Assembly (NCBI GenBank): GCA_025361425.1
Contig: JANYAH010000255.1
Coordinates: forward strand, 1-32,051
Direction of reading: 5' to 3'
Length of the DNA: 32,051 nucleotides
Origin: Candidatus Solibacter sp.
GTDB lineage: Bacteria > Acidobacteriota > Terriglobia > Bryobacterales > Bryobacteraceae
The position numbers and the translations under genes are program-made. The stretch's first letter is position 1, and each line of letters opens with the position of its first letter. The notes beneath the pieces were generated by a model. The model did no database searches. It was given only the letters and a program-made list of their open reading frames with translations, and was not told the DNA's origin. Positions 1 to 9,253 of this stretch are shown here, piece by piece.

Positions 1-278
1 CGCACTTCCCCAACCGCACCAACGTGTCGTTCGTGAAGGCAGTGGATGAGCACACCATCGACGTGCGTTTCTGGGAGCGCGGGGCAGGGGAGACGATGAG
101 CAGCGGTACGGGGTCCACCGGCGCCGCCGCGATGGCGGTGACGCGCGGATGGGTACGCACTCCGGTGCGTGTGCTGACGCCAGCCGGCCCGATCGACCTA
201 CGCTTCGATGGCGACATCTACCTCACCGGTCCGGCCGAGATTGTCGCGGAAGGCGAGTTCTTCCTGGAGCAGCCCTAA
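1..278 (+). CDS. dapF: Diaminopimelate epimerase, C-terminal part (5' end outside window), catalytic Cys replaced by Ser
   Basis: The reading frame is open from base 3, so this is the 3' end of a gene that begins before the window. The first residues ([11 protein letters not shown]) match the DapF segment that opens the second half-domain, and ERGAGET followed by GTG matches the C-terminal active-site loop. DapF interconverts LL- and meso-diaminopimelate in the cytoplasm for lysine and peptidoglycan synthesis, using one catalytic Cys in each half. In the standard loop (GAGET-x-A-C-G-x-G-A-C-A) the Cys lies just before the Gly. Here that position, codon 102-104, is AGC (Ser), and the loop reads [12 protein letters not shown]. 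The N-terminal Cys cannot be checked. The stop shares four bases (CTAA, 275-278) with the stop of the convergent gene. Family membership is secure; epimerase activity is not. Confidence 0.88.
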   Translation, partial: HFPNRTNVSFVKAVDEHTIDVRFWERGAGETMSSGTGSTGAAAMAVTRGWVRTPVRVLTPAGPIDLRFDGDIYLTGPAEIVAEGEFFLEQP

Positions 279-1405
279 ATCTTGAGAAATAACTTCCGCC
301 GGTACATCCAATAGAGCAGCACCCAAAACACCAGCAGCACCGCGATGCCGCGCAGCAGCGGTTCGTACTCCGTCCCCAGAAACGCGAACGCGTGCGCGCC
401 CAGGTGAATGCGGAACGTATCCAGAATGAAGCGCTCCCACAGGTGCGCCATCAGGTACGCCGCAATCGAGTTGGCCCCAATCACCACCAGTGGGAATGCC
501 CATTTGCGATAGCCCTTGACCTCGGTCAGCCAGCAGAAGCCCGCCAGGAAAAGGAAGCAAAGACCGCCGCTGAACAGCGTCCACGCGGGCGTCCAGATGC
601 GCTTCACTACCGGACAGATGCCCGTGAAGTGCAGCAGCAGGCCCGCGGCGACGCCGATCGCGCCCGCCGCCAGCAGGCGCCGCATCGGCGTTGCGGGAAC
701 CGCGGCGCGCAGCCACTGTCCGGCAGCGAGCCCAAGGATCATGGTACCGAGCGTCGGGATGAAACTGAGGGTGAGGTACCCGCCGCCATTTTCGACGAAC
801 GGTTTCACGGTCGGAAACAGATTGAGGAACCAGACGTCGAACGCGTTGCCGAAGTTGTTTCCCTTGTTCCAGTGCGCCAGGAAGCCCGAGAAGAATCCCG
901 GCGGCTGCGCGGGATACAGCGCCCACGCCAACCAGTAGCCGAACAGCAGCACACCCAGCGCGGCCCACTGCCAGCGCGGCGGACGGAGAGCCAGCAGGAA
1001 AAGCATCGGGTACCCCAGCCCGATCTGCGACAGCGTATCTTCGAACGTGTAGTAAGTCTGCGGGGCGTGCGTGGAGCGCAGAAAGACGCCGAGAGCGACC
1101 AGCAGCAGCGACCGCCAAAGCGCGTGCAGAAACATCGCGCGGATTGTCCCGCCCTTGGCGATGCGCGCCGCGATGGAGTACGGCAGCGCCACCCCGACCA
1201 GAAACGAGAAGCCCGGCTGGATGGTATCGTGCAGCGAACACCCCGCCCACTCGACGTGCGTCTGGTGGTAGGCCAGCAAACTCCAGAACCCACTCCCCGG
1301 CAGCGCATTCGCCACCCGCGAAAGCTGCACGACCTCCGCCATCATGAGCAGCATGACGAAGCCGCGATACGTATCCACCGCCAGATTGCGCGGAGCTTTT
1401 TCCAA
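275..1405 (-). CDS. DUF5009 / heparan-alpha-glucosaminide N-acetyltransferase-like membrane protein
   Basis: This is a polytopic membrane protein of about 376 residues. Its N-terminus ([16 protein letters not shown]) and the H-D[12 protein letters not shown] motif are typical of the DUF5009/HGSNAT-like acyltransferases, which are often found in polysaccharide-use loci and proposed to acetylate sugars across the membrane. About ten hydrophobic segments alternate with short basic loops, ending in a basic tail (YRRKLFLKI). Start choice: a GTG at 1411 directly abuts GGGAGGTG, leaving no room for the ribosome, whereas the in-frame TTG at 1405 has that Shine-Dalgarno at normal spacing, so TTG is preferred. 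It is the last gene of the minus-strand block, 105 bp after the DUF1501 gene. Substrate unknown. Confidence 0.8.
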   Translation of the reverse strand: MEKAPRNLAVDTYRGFVMLLMMAEVVQLSRVANALPGSGFWSLLAYHQTHVEWAGCSLHDTIQPGFSFLVGVALPYSIAARIAKGGTIRAMFLHALWRSLLLVALGVFLRSTHAPQTYYTFEDTLSQIGLGYPMLFLLALRPPRWQWAALGVLLFGYWLAWALYPAQPPGFFSGFLAHWNKGNNFGNAFDVWFLNLFPTVKPFVENGGGYLTLSFIPTLGTMILGLAAGQWLRAAVPATPMRRLLAAGAIGVAAGLLLHFTGICPVVKRIWTPAWTLFSGGLCFLFLAGFCWLTEVKGYRKWAFPLVVIGANSIAAYLMAHLWERFILDTFRIHLGAHAFAFLGTEYEPLLRGIAVLLVFWVLLYWMYRRKLFLKI

Positions 1406-1516
1406 GGACACCTCCCGCTGATCCTCTATCGAACTACGAGGACACCCCAGCCGCGGTCTTCAGGACCTCCCGGCGGGAATCATGCAGCACCATTCTGCCA
1501 CAGCGCGGCCGTCCGG

Positions 1517-2950
1517 TTACGCCAGCACTTCCTTCACCACTTCGCCATGTACGTCGGTCAGCCGGAAGTGGCGTCCCTGAAACTTATAAGTCAGCTTCAG
1601 ATGATCCACGCCCAGCAGCCGCAAGATCGTCGCTTGCAGATCGTGCACGTGGACCGGGTTGGCCACCACGTTGTAGCAGTAGTCGTCCGTTTCCCCGAAG
1701 CTGAAACCTCGCTTCACGCCGCCGCCGGCCATCCACATGGTGAAACAGCGCGGATGGTGGTCGCGCCCATAGTTCGTCTCCGTCAGCTTTCCCTGGCAGT
1801 ACACCGTCCGCCCGAATTCGCCACCCCATACCACCAGCGTGTCGTCGAGCAGTCCGCGCTGCTTCAGATCCGTCACCAGCGCCGCCGTTGCCTGGTCCGT
1901 GCCCTTGCACTGTAGAGCGAGGTCGCGCGGCAGATCGTTGTGCTGGTCCCATCCGCGATGGTAAAGCTGCACGAAGCGCACGTCGCGCTCCAGCAGGCGG
2001 CGGGCCAGTAGACAGTTGGCCGCGTAGCTGCCCGGCTTGCGCGCATCGGGACCGTACAGATCGAAGGTGCTCCGCGGCTCCTTTGAAAGATCCAGCAGAT
2101 CCGGCACCGAGGTCTGCATGCGGAACGCCATCTCATATTGCGAGATGCGCGTTTCGATCTCGGGATCGCCGAACTCGTCCAGGTGCATGCGATTGAGTTT
2201 GCCCGCCGCGTCCAGCATTTCGCGGCGCGTCGCGGGGTCGATGCCCTCCGGATTGTGCAGGTACAGCACCGGATTACTGCCCGCGCGGAAGCGCACGCCC
2301 TGGTGATTGGAGGGCAGGAAGCCGCTGCCCCACAGGCGCGAAAAAAGCGGCTGGTCCGGGTTCAACGCCTGCGCCTGCGAGAGCATCACCACGAACGCCG
2401 GCAGATTGCGGTTCTCGCTACCCAGGCCGTAACTGGCCCACGCGCCCATGCTGGGACGCCCCGGCTGTTGGCTGCCGCTCTGAATGAACGTGATCGCCGG
2501 ATCGTGATTGATCGCGTCCGTGTTCATGGTCTTGATGATCGCCAGATCGTCCACGATCTTCGCGGTGTGCGGCAGTAGTTCGCTGACCCAGGCGCCGGAT
2601 TGCCCGTGCCGCTGGAATTTGAAAATCGAGCGCGCCACCGGAAAGGCGCTCTGTCCCGACGTCATTCCGGTGATGCGCTGTCCCATCCGTACGCTGCCGG
2701 GCAGTTCCGTGCCGGACAGCTTGTCGAGCGAGGGCTTGTAGTCGAACAGGTCCATCTGCGAGGGTCCGCCCGATTGGTGCAGGAAGACCACGCGCTTGGC
2801 TGTGGGAGCGAAATGCGGCAGTCCCGCGAGGCCGCCGGTGTGGGTGGTTTCCGTCCCGGCGAAGCCGTCCTGGGCCAGCAGCGAACCCAGCGCGGCCATC
2901 CCGATGCCGGTGCTGCCGCGCGAGAAGAAGTGGCGCCTGGTGATATCCAT
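1517..2950 (-). CDS. DUF1501 domain-containing Tat-exported protein (sulfatase/alkaline-phosphatase-like fold)
   Basis: The 477-residue protein opens with a Tat-like leader (TRRHFFSRG, then a hydrophobic stretch up to QDGFAG), so it is probably exported folded. The body has DUF1501 hallmarks: [18 protein letters not shown] near residues 56-73, [13 protein letters not shown], the WDQHNDLP region and [10 protein letters not shown], with the [14 protein letters not shown] segment near the C-terminus. The family has an alkaline-phosphatase/sulfatase-like fold but no settled reaction. It is almost always paired with a DUF1549/DUF1553 cytochrome, as here: that gene ends 19 bp upstream and AAGGAA lies before this ATG. 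The pair probably acts together in the periplasm. Start and frame look sound. Confidence 0.88.
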   Translation of the reverse strand: MDITRRHFFSRGSTGIGMAALGSLLAQDGFAGTETTHTGGLAGLPHFAPTAKRVVFLHQSGGPSQMDLFDYKPSLDKLSGTELPGSVRMGQRITGMTSGQSAFPVARSIFKFQRHGQSGAWVSELLPHTAKIVDDLAIIKTMNTDAINHDPAITFIQSGSQQPGRPSMGAWASYGLGSENRNLPAFVVMLSQAQALNPDQPLFSRLWGSGFLPSNHQGVRFRAGSNPVLYLHNPEGIDPATRREMLDAAGKLNRMHLDEFGDPEIETRISQYEMAFRMQTSVPDLLDLSKEPRSTFDLYGPDARKPGSYAANCLLARRLLERDVRFVQLYHRGWDQHNDLPRDLALQCKGTDQATAALVTDLKQRGLLDDTLVVWGGEFGRTVYCQGKLTETNYGRDHHPRCFTMWMAGGGVKRGFSFGETDDYCYNVVANPVHVHDLQATILRLLGVDHLKLTYKFQGRHFRLTDVHGEVVKEVLA

Positions 2951-2969
2951 GTTTTATTTCCTTGAGCTT

Positions 2970-5900
2970 TTATTGCTTGGTGATGGTCTCGTCCAGATTC
3001 AGGATGGTGCTGGCCACCGTGGTCCAGGCGGCCAGTTCCACGGCTTCCACGTTGCCCGGTTTGGAAGCTCCGATGGAGATCAGCTTGGCCGCCTGTGTCG
3101 GGTCCTTCTTGTAGTGCTCGATCTGGCGCTGCGCCAAGTCGAGCAGGACGCGCAGTTCGGCCTGCGTGCCGCGCCGCGCCGTGGCCTCACGGAAGAGAAA
3201 GCGAACGCGCGCCGCGGAATCGCTTCCCACTTCGAGCAGCGCGCGTTGCGCCAGCGCGCGCGCCGCTTCCACGTAGGTCGGGTCGTTGAGCAGCACCAGC
3301 GCCTGTAGCGGCGTGTTGGTGATCAGGCGGCGCGAGGTACACTTCTCGCGGTCGGGCGCGTCGAAGGTGGTGAGCGCGGCGGGCGGCACGGTGCGCTTCC
3401 AGAACGTGTACATGCTGCGCCGGTAGAGATCGGGCCCCGTGCTTTCGCGATACTCCTGCGCGGTGAATGTCTCGCCGCGTGACAACTCCTCCCAGAGCCC
3501 CGGCGGCTGATAGGGAAACACACTGGGGCCGCCAATACTTCTGTTGATCAGGCGGCTGACGGCGAGGGCATTGTCGCGCACCATCTCGGCGGGCAAGCGG
3601 AAACGCGGACCGCGCGCCAGCAGCCGATTCTCCGGGTCCTTCTCGAGAAGTTCGGCGTTGACCTGCGACGCCTGCCGGTAGGTGGCCGAGGTGACGATCA
3701 GCCGCTGCATGGCCTTCACGTCCCAGTTGCTCTGAAACTCGCTGGCCAGCCAGTCCAGCACGTCACGCTGTATGGGCGCATCGCCTTGCGAGCCGAAATC
3801 CTCCGTGGTCTTCACCAGGCCCGTGCCGAAATGCAGTTGCCAGTAGCGGTTGACGGCCACGCGCGCGGTCAGCGGATGCTGCGCGCTGAACAGCCACTGC
3901 GCCATGCCTAGCCGGTTCGCAGGAGCGTCCTTCAGCATGGGCGGCAGCATGGCGGGGACGCCGGGCGTTACCTTCTCGCCCTGATTGCGATAGTCGCCGC
4001 GACCCAGAATGAAGGTGTCGCGCGGCTTGGCCATCTCCGCCATCACCTGCGCCGTCACGATATCTTGTTTCGTTTGCGCGAGCCTGCTCTTGAGCTCATT
4101 GAGTTCGGCATAGACGCGCCGTAACTCAGGCGCGGCATCGTACTTGAGGAAGTAGTCGAGGAGTCGCTGGTTCTGCTCCTTGGTGCGCTTGGTTTCGTCC
4201 TGCGCCAGGATGTAGCGGACGGGTTCGTGCAGCGCCAGCGCCTCGGCTTCGGCCGGCGTCAACGCGCGGCCGTAAATGCGCAGCCCGCCAATATCGCCCT
4301 TGAGTGGCTTGTCGTGGTGCGGATCGCCGATAGTCACGGGCCCGGTGGGCGTACGCTCGGCCTTACCCACTTCGAGCATCCGCGTGGGTTTGCCGTCCAG
4401 CAAGAGTCGCGGGTGTCCGCTCTCGAAGTTCAGCGCGACGTGGTGCCATTGCCCGCCGTACACGATGGCGTCACTGTGCCAGCGGATTCCGGCGAATTCC
4501 ACGTACAGCGGTGAGCCGCGCTTGTCATTGGGCTGCGGGTGCGAGTCTGTGACGCCGATGTCAAACCCGGGCCCGCCTTCCAGCACGGTGATTTCCCCGA
4601 GGGCGCCGCTGCGCATCCAAAGCGCCACCGCAAAGCGTTCCGCCGAAAACCCGGGAAACTCCAACTGCGCCTCGCCGTTGAAGGCGGCGGATTGTCCGGG
4701 CCGCCCCGCGCCGAACGGCGTCGTGCCCTTCGCCATCTTGCCGTCGCGGTGGTTGCCGGACGAATCGGCGAGATTGCCTTCGAACGTGTACTCGGCCAGC
4801 AGTCCGTCGCGCGGCGGCTCCGCGCGCGTGGCGAAGCGGGTCTTTGACTGGGTCACCGTCCACGCGGCCAGCAGCGGCTGCGTCTCTTTCTCGGGCAGCG
4901 CCGCTTCATGCTCGACGATGGCCTGCTGCAACCACGCCACCTCGCTCGCCTGCGCGGCGGTGGGCATTTCGAGGATGGGCGCGGCGTTGCCGTTCTTGCC
5001 GTCGAGGCCCTTCTCGGCGATGGTGTTAAAGAAAGCGAAGAAGCGGTAGTAGTCCTTCTGCGAGATGGGGTCGAACTTGTGATCGTGGCAGCGCGCGCAG
5101 CCCACGGTCAGGCCCATGAACACGTTGGCGGTGGTATCGACGCGGTCGGCCACATACTCTACTTGATACTCTTCGGGGATGGCGCCGCCTTCGTAGTTGA
5201 TCATGTGGTTACGGTTGAAGCCGCTGGCCAGCTTCTGCTGTACCGTGGCGTTGGGGAGCAGGTCGCCGGCCAGTTGCTCGATGCCGAAACGGTCGAACGG
5301 CAGGTTGCGGTTGAAGGCGTCGATCACCCAATCGCGCCACTTCCACATGTCGCGCGCGGAATCGATGTGGAAGCCGTGCGTGTCGGCATAGCGTGCCAGA
5401 TCGAGCCACTGCATCGCCATGCGCTCGCCGAACTGCGGCAGTGCCAGCAGGCGGTCCACCTGCCTCTCGTAGGCGTCGGCGGCGTTGTCGGCGAGGAAGG
5501 CGTCCACCTCGGCGGACGCCGGCGGCAGGCCGGTAAGGTCGAAGCTCAGGCGGCGCAGCAAAGTGGCGCGGCCGGCCTCGGGCGAGGGCTGGAGCCCCTC
5601 GCGTTCCAGGCGCGCCAGCACTAGGCGGTCGATCGGGTTGCGCGCCCACTTCTCATTGCGCACGGCCGGCATCGCGGGACGCACGGGCGGCACGAACGCC
5701 CAGTGCCGTTCCCACTTTGCACCCTGCTCGATCCATTTGCGCACGGTAGAGATTTGCGCTTCGGTGAGTGTAGTGCCGGGCCTGCCGCGGCGGCATGCGG
5801 TTGGCCGGCATGGTGGCACCGATGCGTGCCAGCAGGCGGCTCTTCGCCGGGTCGCCGGGCGCCACGATGCGGTAGTTGCCGCGCTCGGCGAACAGGCCCT

Positions 5901-6084
5901 CCTCGGTATCCAGGCGCAGGTTCGCGACGCGATGCTTATCGTCGGGACCATGGCAGGCGAAGCAATTGTCGGACAGGATCGGACGCACGTCGCGGTTGAA
6001 ATCCACCAGCGGTCCGGCGGCGAAGCACCAGCCTGTTACACTCAGACCCAGAAACAGACGAAACAGAATAACCAGCAAATCCAC
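2970..6084 (-). CDS. PSD1-type secreted cytochrome (DUF1549/DUF1553 with LamG-like insert), apparently frameshifted
   Basis: Two overlapping minus-strand frames make one protein of about 1,037 residues. The first frame (from 6084) gives a signal peptide and the haem motif CFACHG (C41, C44, H45), then runs to the segment ANRMPP. The second continues from GRPGTTLTEAQ through DUF1549 (NPIDRLVLARLEREGL), a second CxxCH (CARCHDHKFDP), a LamG/concanavalin-like region (about residues 390-560) and C-terminal DUF1553 (FGTGLVKTTEDFGSQGD). Removing one base near 5787, in a CCGCCGCGG run, joins them exactly. This could be a sequencing error or a real mutation. The protein family is common in planctomycetes and acidobacteria beside DUF1501 and is thought to act in periplasmic oxidative polymer breakdown. 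The GTG at 6084 abuts GGAGG; the TTG at 6078 has better spacing. Confidence 0.82.
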
Positions 6085-6166
6085 CCTCCGTTGCTGTTAC
6101 CATTCTGCCCCATATTTAAGCCAGCGGCGCAGGCAAATAATAGGCATTAAGCCGTGGAAAAGATGG

Positions 6167-8290
6167 TCACGCCGAATGGAGCGCCGCTACTTCGTAGTCC
6201 AGGACTGTGGGAATCGTGAACTCGATGGTGCCGGATCCTCCGGTAAACGGGATGTTCTTTTCGGCCCGTAAGAGTTCCACTCGGGTCACGCGCCTTCCCT
6301 GGGGGAGCAACATCCTCACCTTCTGGCCGCCGATGGGATAGAACTTCCGGATCCATCCGCGGTGCATGGCGGGGTTCGTGTAATTGAGGACGTGCACGGC
6401 AAAGCCGGCCTGCGTCTCCCATGCGAAGGTCTCGACCACGCCGTCGCCTTCGACGGTGACCGGCTGCGCGGGGCCCGCGACCCACCGGATGGCGTTCTGC
6501 AGCAACCGCGCCAGATCGGTATGGCCGCTTCGAAACATGGTGCGCTCGATGTCGCCCGGGAAGTAGACCAGGCGGCTCTTGCCCTTCTGCCGCACCACGA
6601 TTGCCGGTTCATTCGTCCGCGCCTGGAGCGGATACGACAGTTCCGGAGGATAAGCCACGAAGCCGGGTACCACCGTCAGAATCGGGCCATCCACCGGAGC
6701 GATGGGTATGCGATTTTCCGCTCCGGGGATCCAGTTGGTACCCGTAAAACCATTGAGAATCTCATGCGGCTTTTCGATGCGGGCAAGGTACGCGTTTCCC
6801 AGCGTGCCCACGAGATCGCCGGCCTTCCTAATGCCGAACACGTCGGCCAGGCCGAAATCGCTGCGCCGTTCGTTGCGCTCGTTGTACATGCTGGTCTCAA
6901 ACGTGGCAAGCAGTGAGCCGCCGCCGTCCACGTAGGCGCGCAATTGGCGGCACTGTTCGTCGCTGAGCAATGCGGTGTTGGGCAATAGCAGCGCGGAGTA
7001 TTTCGCCAGGTCCTCAGTCGCCAGCTTGTCTTCATGCACGAAATCGAAGAGGAAGCGGCCTTCGAGCAGGGCGTAATACATGCCGTCCATGTACTCCCGC
7101 ATGAGAACTCCGCGCGGGGTCTTGTAGAACAGGTGAGTGCGCTGGCCCATCACCACGCCTATATTCGCGATGGTCCGCTTATTGACGAAGTGGGCGTCGT
7201 GCCTGGCCATCCACTCAAAATATTTGCGCGCCGGTTCCAGCCAGCGGCGATCCTCGCCCATGCCGTTCTCGCCGCCGATAATGTGGTGATACGGCACCAT
7301 TCCCGAGGCCAGCGTTTCGTCGAACCACATTTGCTGTTCCTGCGGCGATTTGTAAACGTTGCGCCAGCGGGGCGTGCCGGTGGACCACGCCGCCGTCACG
7401 TTGGTGGACATCTTGCCTTTTTGCACGGCGTTGCACACACGGCCTTGCAGCGCGCATCCCCAGATTGGCGTATCGTCTCCGCCGCGGCCCTGGTTGTCGC
7501 ATTGGAACCACTCGCAGAGTTCGCCGAGTTTCACCAGGTCTGCCGTGCTGCGTATTCCACCGCCGAGATTGGCGAAATAGAAGTTCGACGTCTTCTTCTC
7601 TTTGGCAATGGAATCGTAGAGCTTCCACAAGTAGGCGATGCGCTCATTGAATTTCCCCCAGTAGGCCACCGTGCCCGCCGGCGGAAGGTTTTTGCACTGT
7701 TCGCAATGGCACACCGGCAGGGAACCGAGAGGCGGCCACGCGTTGGTGAACAGGCCGTCCACGTCATAGAGAGAATTGATCTCTTTCATGATGGCCGGCA
7801 TGTAATCGGTCATGTAGGTGGTAAACATGCAGGTGCGGAACAGCCTGGGGTCCTCGGTGTGGTGCACGGCATTGCCTTGCGCGTCGCGTTGGAACCACTC
7901 CGGATGGGCCTGCACGGCGTCTTCCCAATTGAGGTCCGGACTCATACGTGCGATCACGTGCATGCCGCGCTTCTTGGCGGCCGCGCAACATTCGCCGAAG
8001 AAATCCCGGTTGCCCAGGAACTTGCCTTTTCTGTGGTAGGGCACTTTCGTCGGGTAAAACGCAAGAATGCCGGTGACGCTCACCATCACGGCGTCAATCG
8101 TCAGGCTGGCCCAGTAGTCCGCCCATTGCTCGACATCGAGAACGGCGGGATCGTGTTCGGTCATATTGGTCTGGCCGAGCCGGCGGATCTTCCGCTGCCA
8201 GGGGACAGCCGGATCGGCGGCGAATAGTAAGGAAGTGGCCGCTATCGTGGCGGCCGGAGCCGCGATAAAATCTCGTCGATTCAAGTTCAT
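6167..8290 (-). CDS. Tat-exported glycoside-hydrolase-like protein (GHL6 / beta-galactosidase-trimerisation-like)
   Basis: The 707-residue protein starts with a Tat-type leader (NRRDFIAAPAATIAATSLLF). Residues of about 40-350 look like the catalytic TIM barrel of 'hypothetical glycosyl hydrolase 6', with WADYWASLTIDAVMVSVTG, HVIARMSPDLNWEDAVQAHPEWF and DVDGLFTNAWP. A second domain (about 400-560) resembles the class-I-amidotransferase-like trimerisation domain of GH42 enzymes (LLPNTALLSDEQCRQLRAYV, GGGSLLATFETSMYNE). A beta-rich C-terminus follows (HVLNYTNPAMHRGWI). The substrate cannot be read from sequence. GAGGA lies 5 nt before the ATG, inside the 3' end of the SMP-30-like gene, whose stop is only 8 bp away, so the two are cotranscribed and probably coupled. 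The family call is fairly sure; the enzymatic role is inferred. Confidence 0.75.
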   Translation of the reverse strand: MNLNRRDFIAAPAATIAATSLLFAADPAVPWQRKIRRLGQTNMTEHDPAVLDVEQWADYWASLTIDAVMVSVTGILAFYPTKVPYHRKGKFLGNRDFFGECCAAAKKRGMHVIARMSPDLNWEDAVQAHPEWFQRDAQGNAVHHTEDPRLFRTCMFTTYMTDYMPAIMKEINSLYDVDGLFTNAWPPLGSLPVCHCEQCKNLPPAGTVAYWGKFNERIAYLWKLYDSIAKEKKTSNFYFANLGGGIRSTADLVKLGELCEWFQCDNQGRGGDDTPIWGCALQGRVCNAVQKGKMSTNVTAAWSTGTPRWRNVYKSPQEQQMWFDETLASGMVPYHHIIGGENGMGEDRRWLEPARKYFEWMARHDAHFVNKRTIANIGVVMGQRTHLFYKTPRGVLMREYMDGMYYALLEGRFLFDFVHEDKLATEDLAKYSALLLPNTALLSDEQCRQLRAYVDGGGSLLATFETSMYNERNERRSDFGLADVFGIRKAGDLVGTLGNAYLARIEKPHEILNGFTGTNWIPGAENRIPIAPVDGPILTVVPGFVAYPPELSYPLQARTNEPAIVVRQKGKSRLVYFPGDIERTMFRSGHTDLARLLQNAIRWVAGPAQPVTVEGDGVVETFAWETQAGFAVHVLNYTNPAMHRGWIRKFYPIGGQKVRMLLPQGRRVTRVELLRAEKNIPFTGGSGTIEFTIPTVLDYEVAALHSA

Positions 8291-8298
8291 CAGTATCC

Positions 8299-9228
8299 TC
8301 AGGTTGTAGCCAGTTCCGCCACGAAAATGCTGCCCGCTTCCGGGGCGATGGCGCGCGTCTCTTGCGGCATGCCCTCAATCGCCGTAGTGAAAAACACGCG
8401 CGTTGCGCCGTCCAGTTCCCACACCTCGGGGCAGGTGACGCGCGGCGACCCGGGGAGCACGAACTCCGTGAGTACTTCGCCATCGGAGAGCCGGATCTCC
8501 TGCGCGATGCCATCGGCAGCGTGGGCCGGGTTGTAGAATGCCACGATCACGCTCTTACCGCCGGGCATCGGCCGCAGACCGTCAGGCAGCGCGGGCAGCG
8601 CATCCGGCTGCGCGATCAGCCGCACGCGGTGCAGCGCGCCATCGTAGCGGTATTCGGTGATCGTCCTCGGCTGGGTGTCGATATCCACCAGCAGGCCGTC
8701 GTGCAGGTATTTTCCGTTGGAACAGGTTTGCCCGCCCAGCAGTTCGCGCACGTGGCGCGTGGCGTGGTCGTAGTGATACAGCGCGGCCACCGGTTCGCTG
8801 AACGTGAGGTGCTTGGTACCGAAAATGGCCCCGCCCGGAATCGCGATGCCGTCGTTGATGATCACGCGCGGGTCCTCCGGAATGTGCGCCAGTGTCTCCG
8901 TGATTTCGCCGCGATTTAAGTCATACAGGACCAGGCGGCGCTCCAGGCCAACCAGGAGGACGCCCGGGGTGGCGGGTTCACCGGGCTCGCCGGTTTCGCC
9001 GGTTTCGCCGGTTTCGGCGAAGAATCCAGGACGCCCCGGCAGCGCGTGGTGTACATTTTCCCGGCTGGCCAGGTCCAGTACGTTGATGCCGCCCCGCGGC
9101 CGGTCCGCCGCGTACTGGATGGAAATCCAAACCAGCGAGCCGCCGATTACGCGTGGGCATTCGGGCAGATAACACTGTTCTTCCAGGGTAGGGCGAAAAA
9201 AAGGACGGGCTTCCACTCGTTTCGGCAT
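8299..9228 (-). CDS. SMP-30/gluconolactonase-like beta-propeller protein
   Basis: The 309-residue product has the layout of SMP-30/LRE-like propellers: NDGIAIPGGAIFGTKHL (the N-D-G-x-x-x-P-x-G-x-x-x-x-G-T motif), CSNGKYL, the metal-site-like DIDTQPRTITEYRYD, LPDGLRPMPGGKSVIVAFYN, and CPEVWELDGATRVFFTTA near the end. Family members are metal-dependent lactonases of sugar acids. No signal peptide is visible, so it is probably cytoplasmic. The start is ATG 9228 (MPKRVEARPFF). The frame remains open upstream, but that part overlaps the divergent DUF1080 gene and does not look coding. There is no Shine-Dalgarno sequence; a TATCAT -10 lies 7 nt upstream. A loop near residues 70-82 is expanded by a 9-bp tandem repeat. 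The GHL6-like gene follows after 8 bp. Confidence 0.75.
   Translation of the reverse strand: MPKRVEARPFFRPTLEEQCYLPECPRVIGGSLVWISIQYAADRPRGGINVLDLASRENVHHALPGRPGFFAETGETGETGEPGEPATPGVLLVGLERRLVLYDLNRGEITETLAHIPEDPRVIINDGIAIPGGAIFGTKHLTFSEPVAALYHYDHATRHVRELLGGQTCSNGKYLHDGLLVDIDTQPRTITEYRYDGALHRVRLIAQPDALPALPDGLRPMPGGKSVIVAFYNPAHAADGIAQEIRLSDGEVLTEFVLPGSPRVTCPEVWELDGATRVFFTTAIEGMPQETRAIAPEAGSIFVAELATT
8982..9017. repeat. 9-bp tandem repeat inside the SMP-30-like gene
   Basis: Three near-identical copies of CGGTTTCGC/G (8991-9017) follow a diverged copy (CGGGCTCGC, 8982-8990). On the coding strand they encode Gly-Glu-Thr repeats followed by Gly-Glu-Pro. The unit is a multiple of three, so copy-number slippage would change loop length without breaking the gene. 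Confidence 0.85.
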
Positions 9229-9234
9229 CGTTTT

Positions 9235-9241
9235 TATGATA
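9235..9241. promoter_or_regulatory. Shared bidirectional -10 element between SMP-30-like and DUF1080 genes
   Basis: TATGATA reads as TATGAT on the plus strand (9235-9240) and TATCAT on the minus strand (9236-9241). The minus-strand hexamer lies 7 nt before the ATG at 9228. The plus-strand one lies 10-13 nt before the GTG 9251/ATG 9254. No convincing -35 box is visible on either side. Confidence 0.45.
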
Positions 9242-9253
9242 GAACCAGTTGTG

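Noticed and set aside
392-1915. 507-codon plus-strand open frame over the DUF5009 and DUF1501 genes
   Set aside because: It spans two unrelated minus-strand genes and their gap; the protein is low-complexity Arg/Gln/His with no domain.
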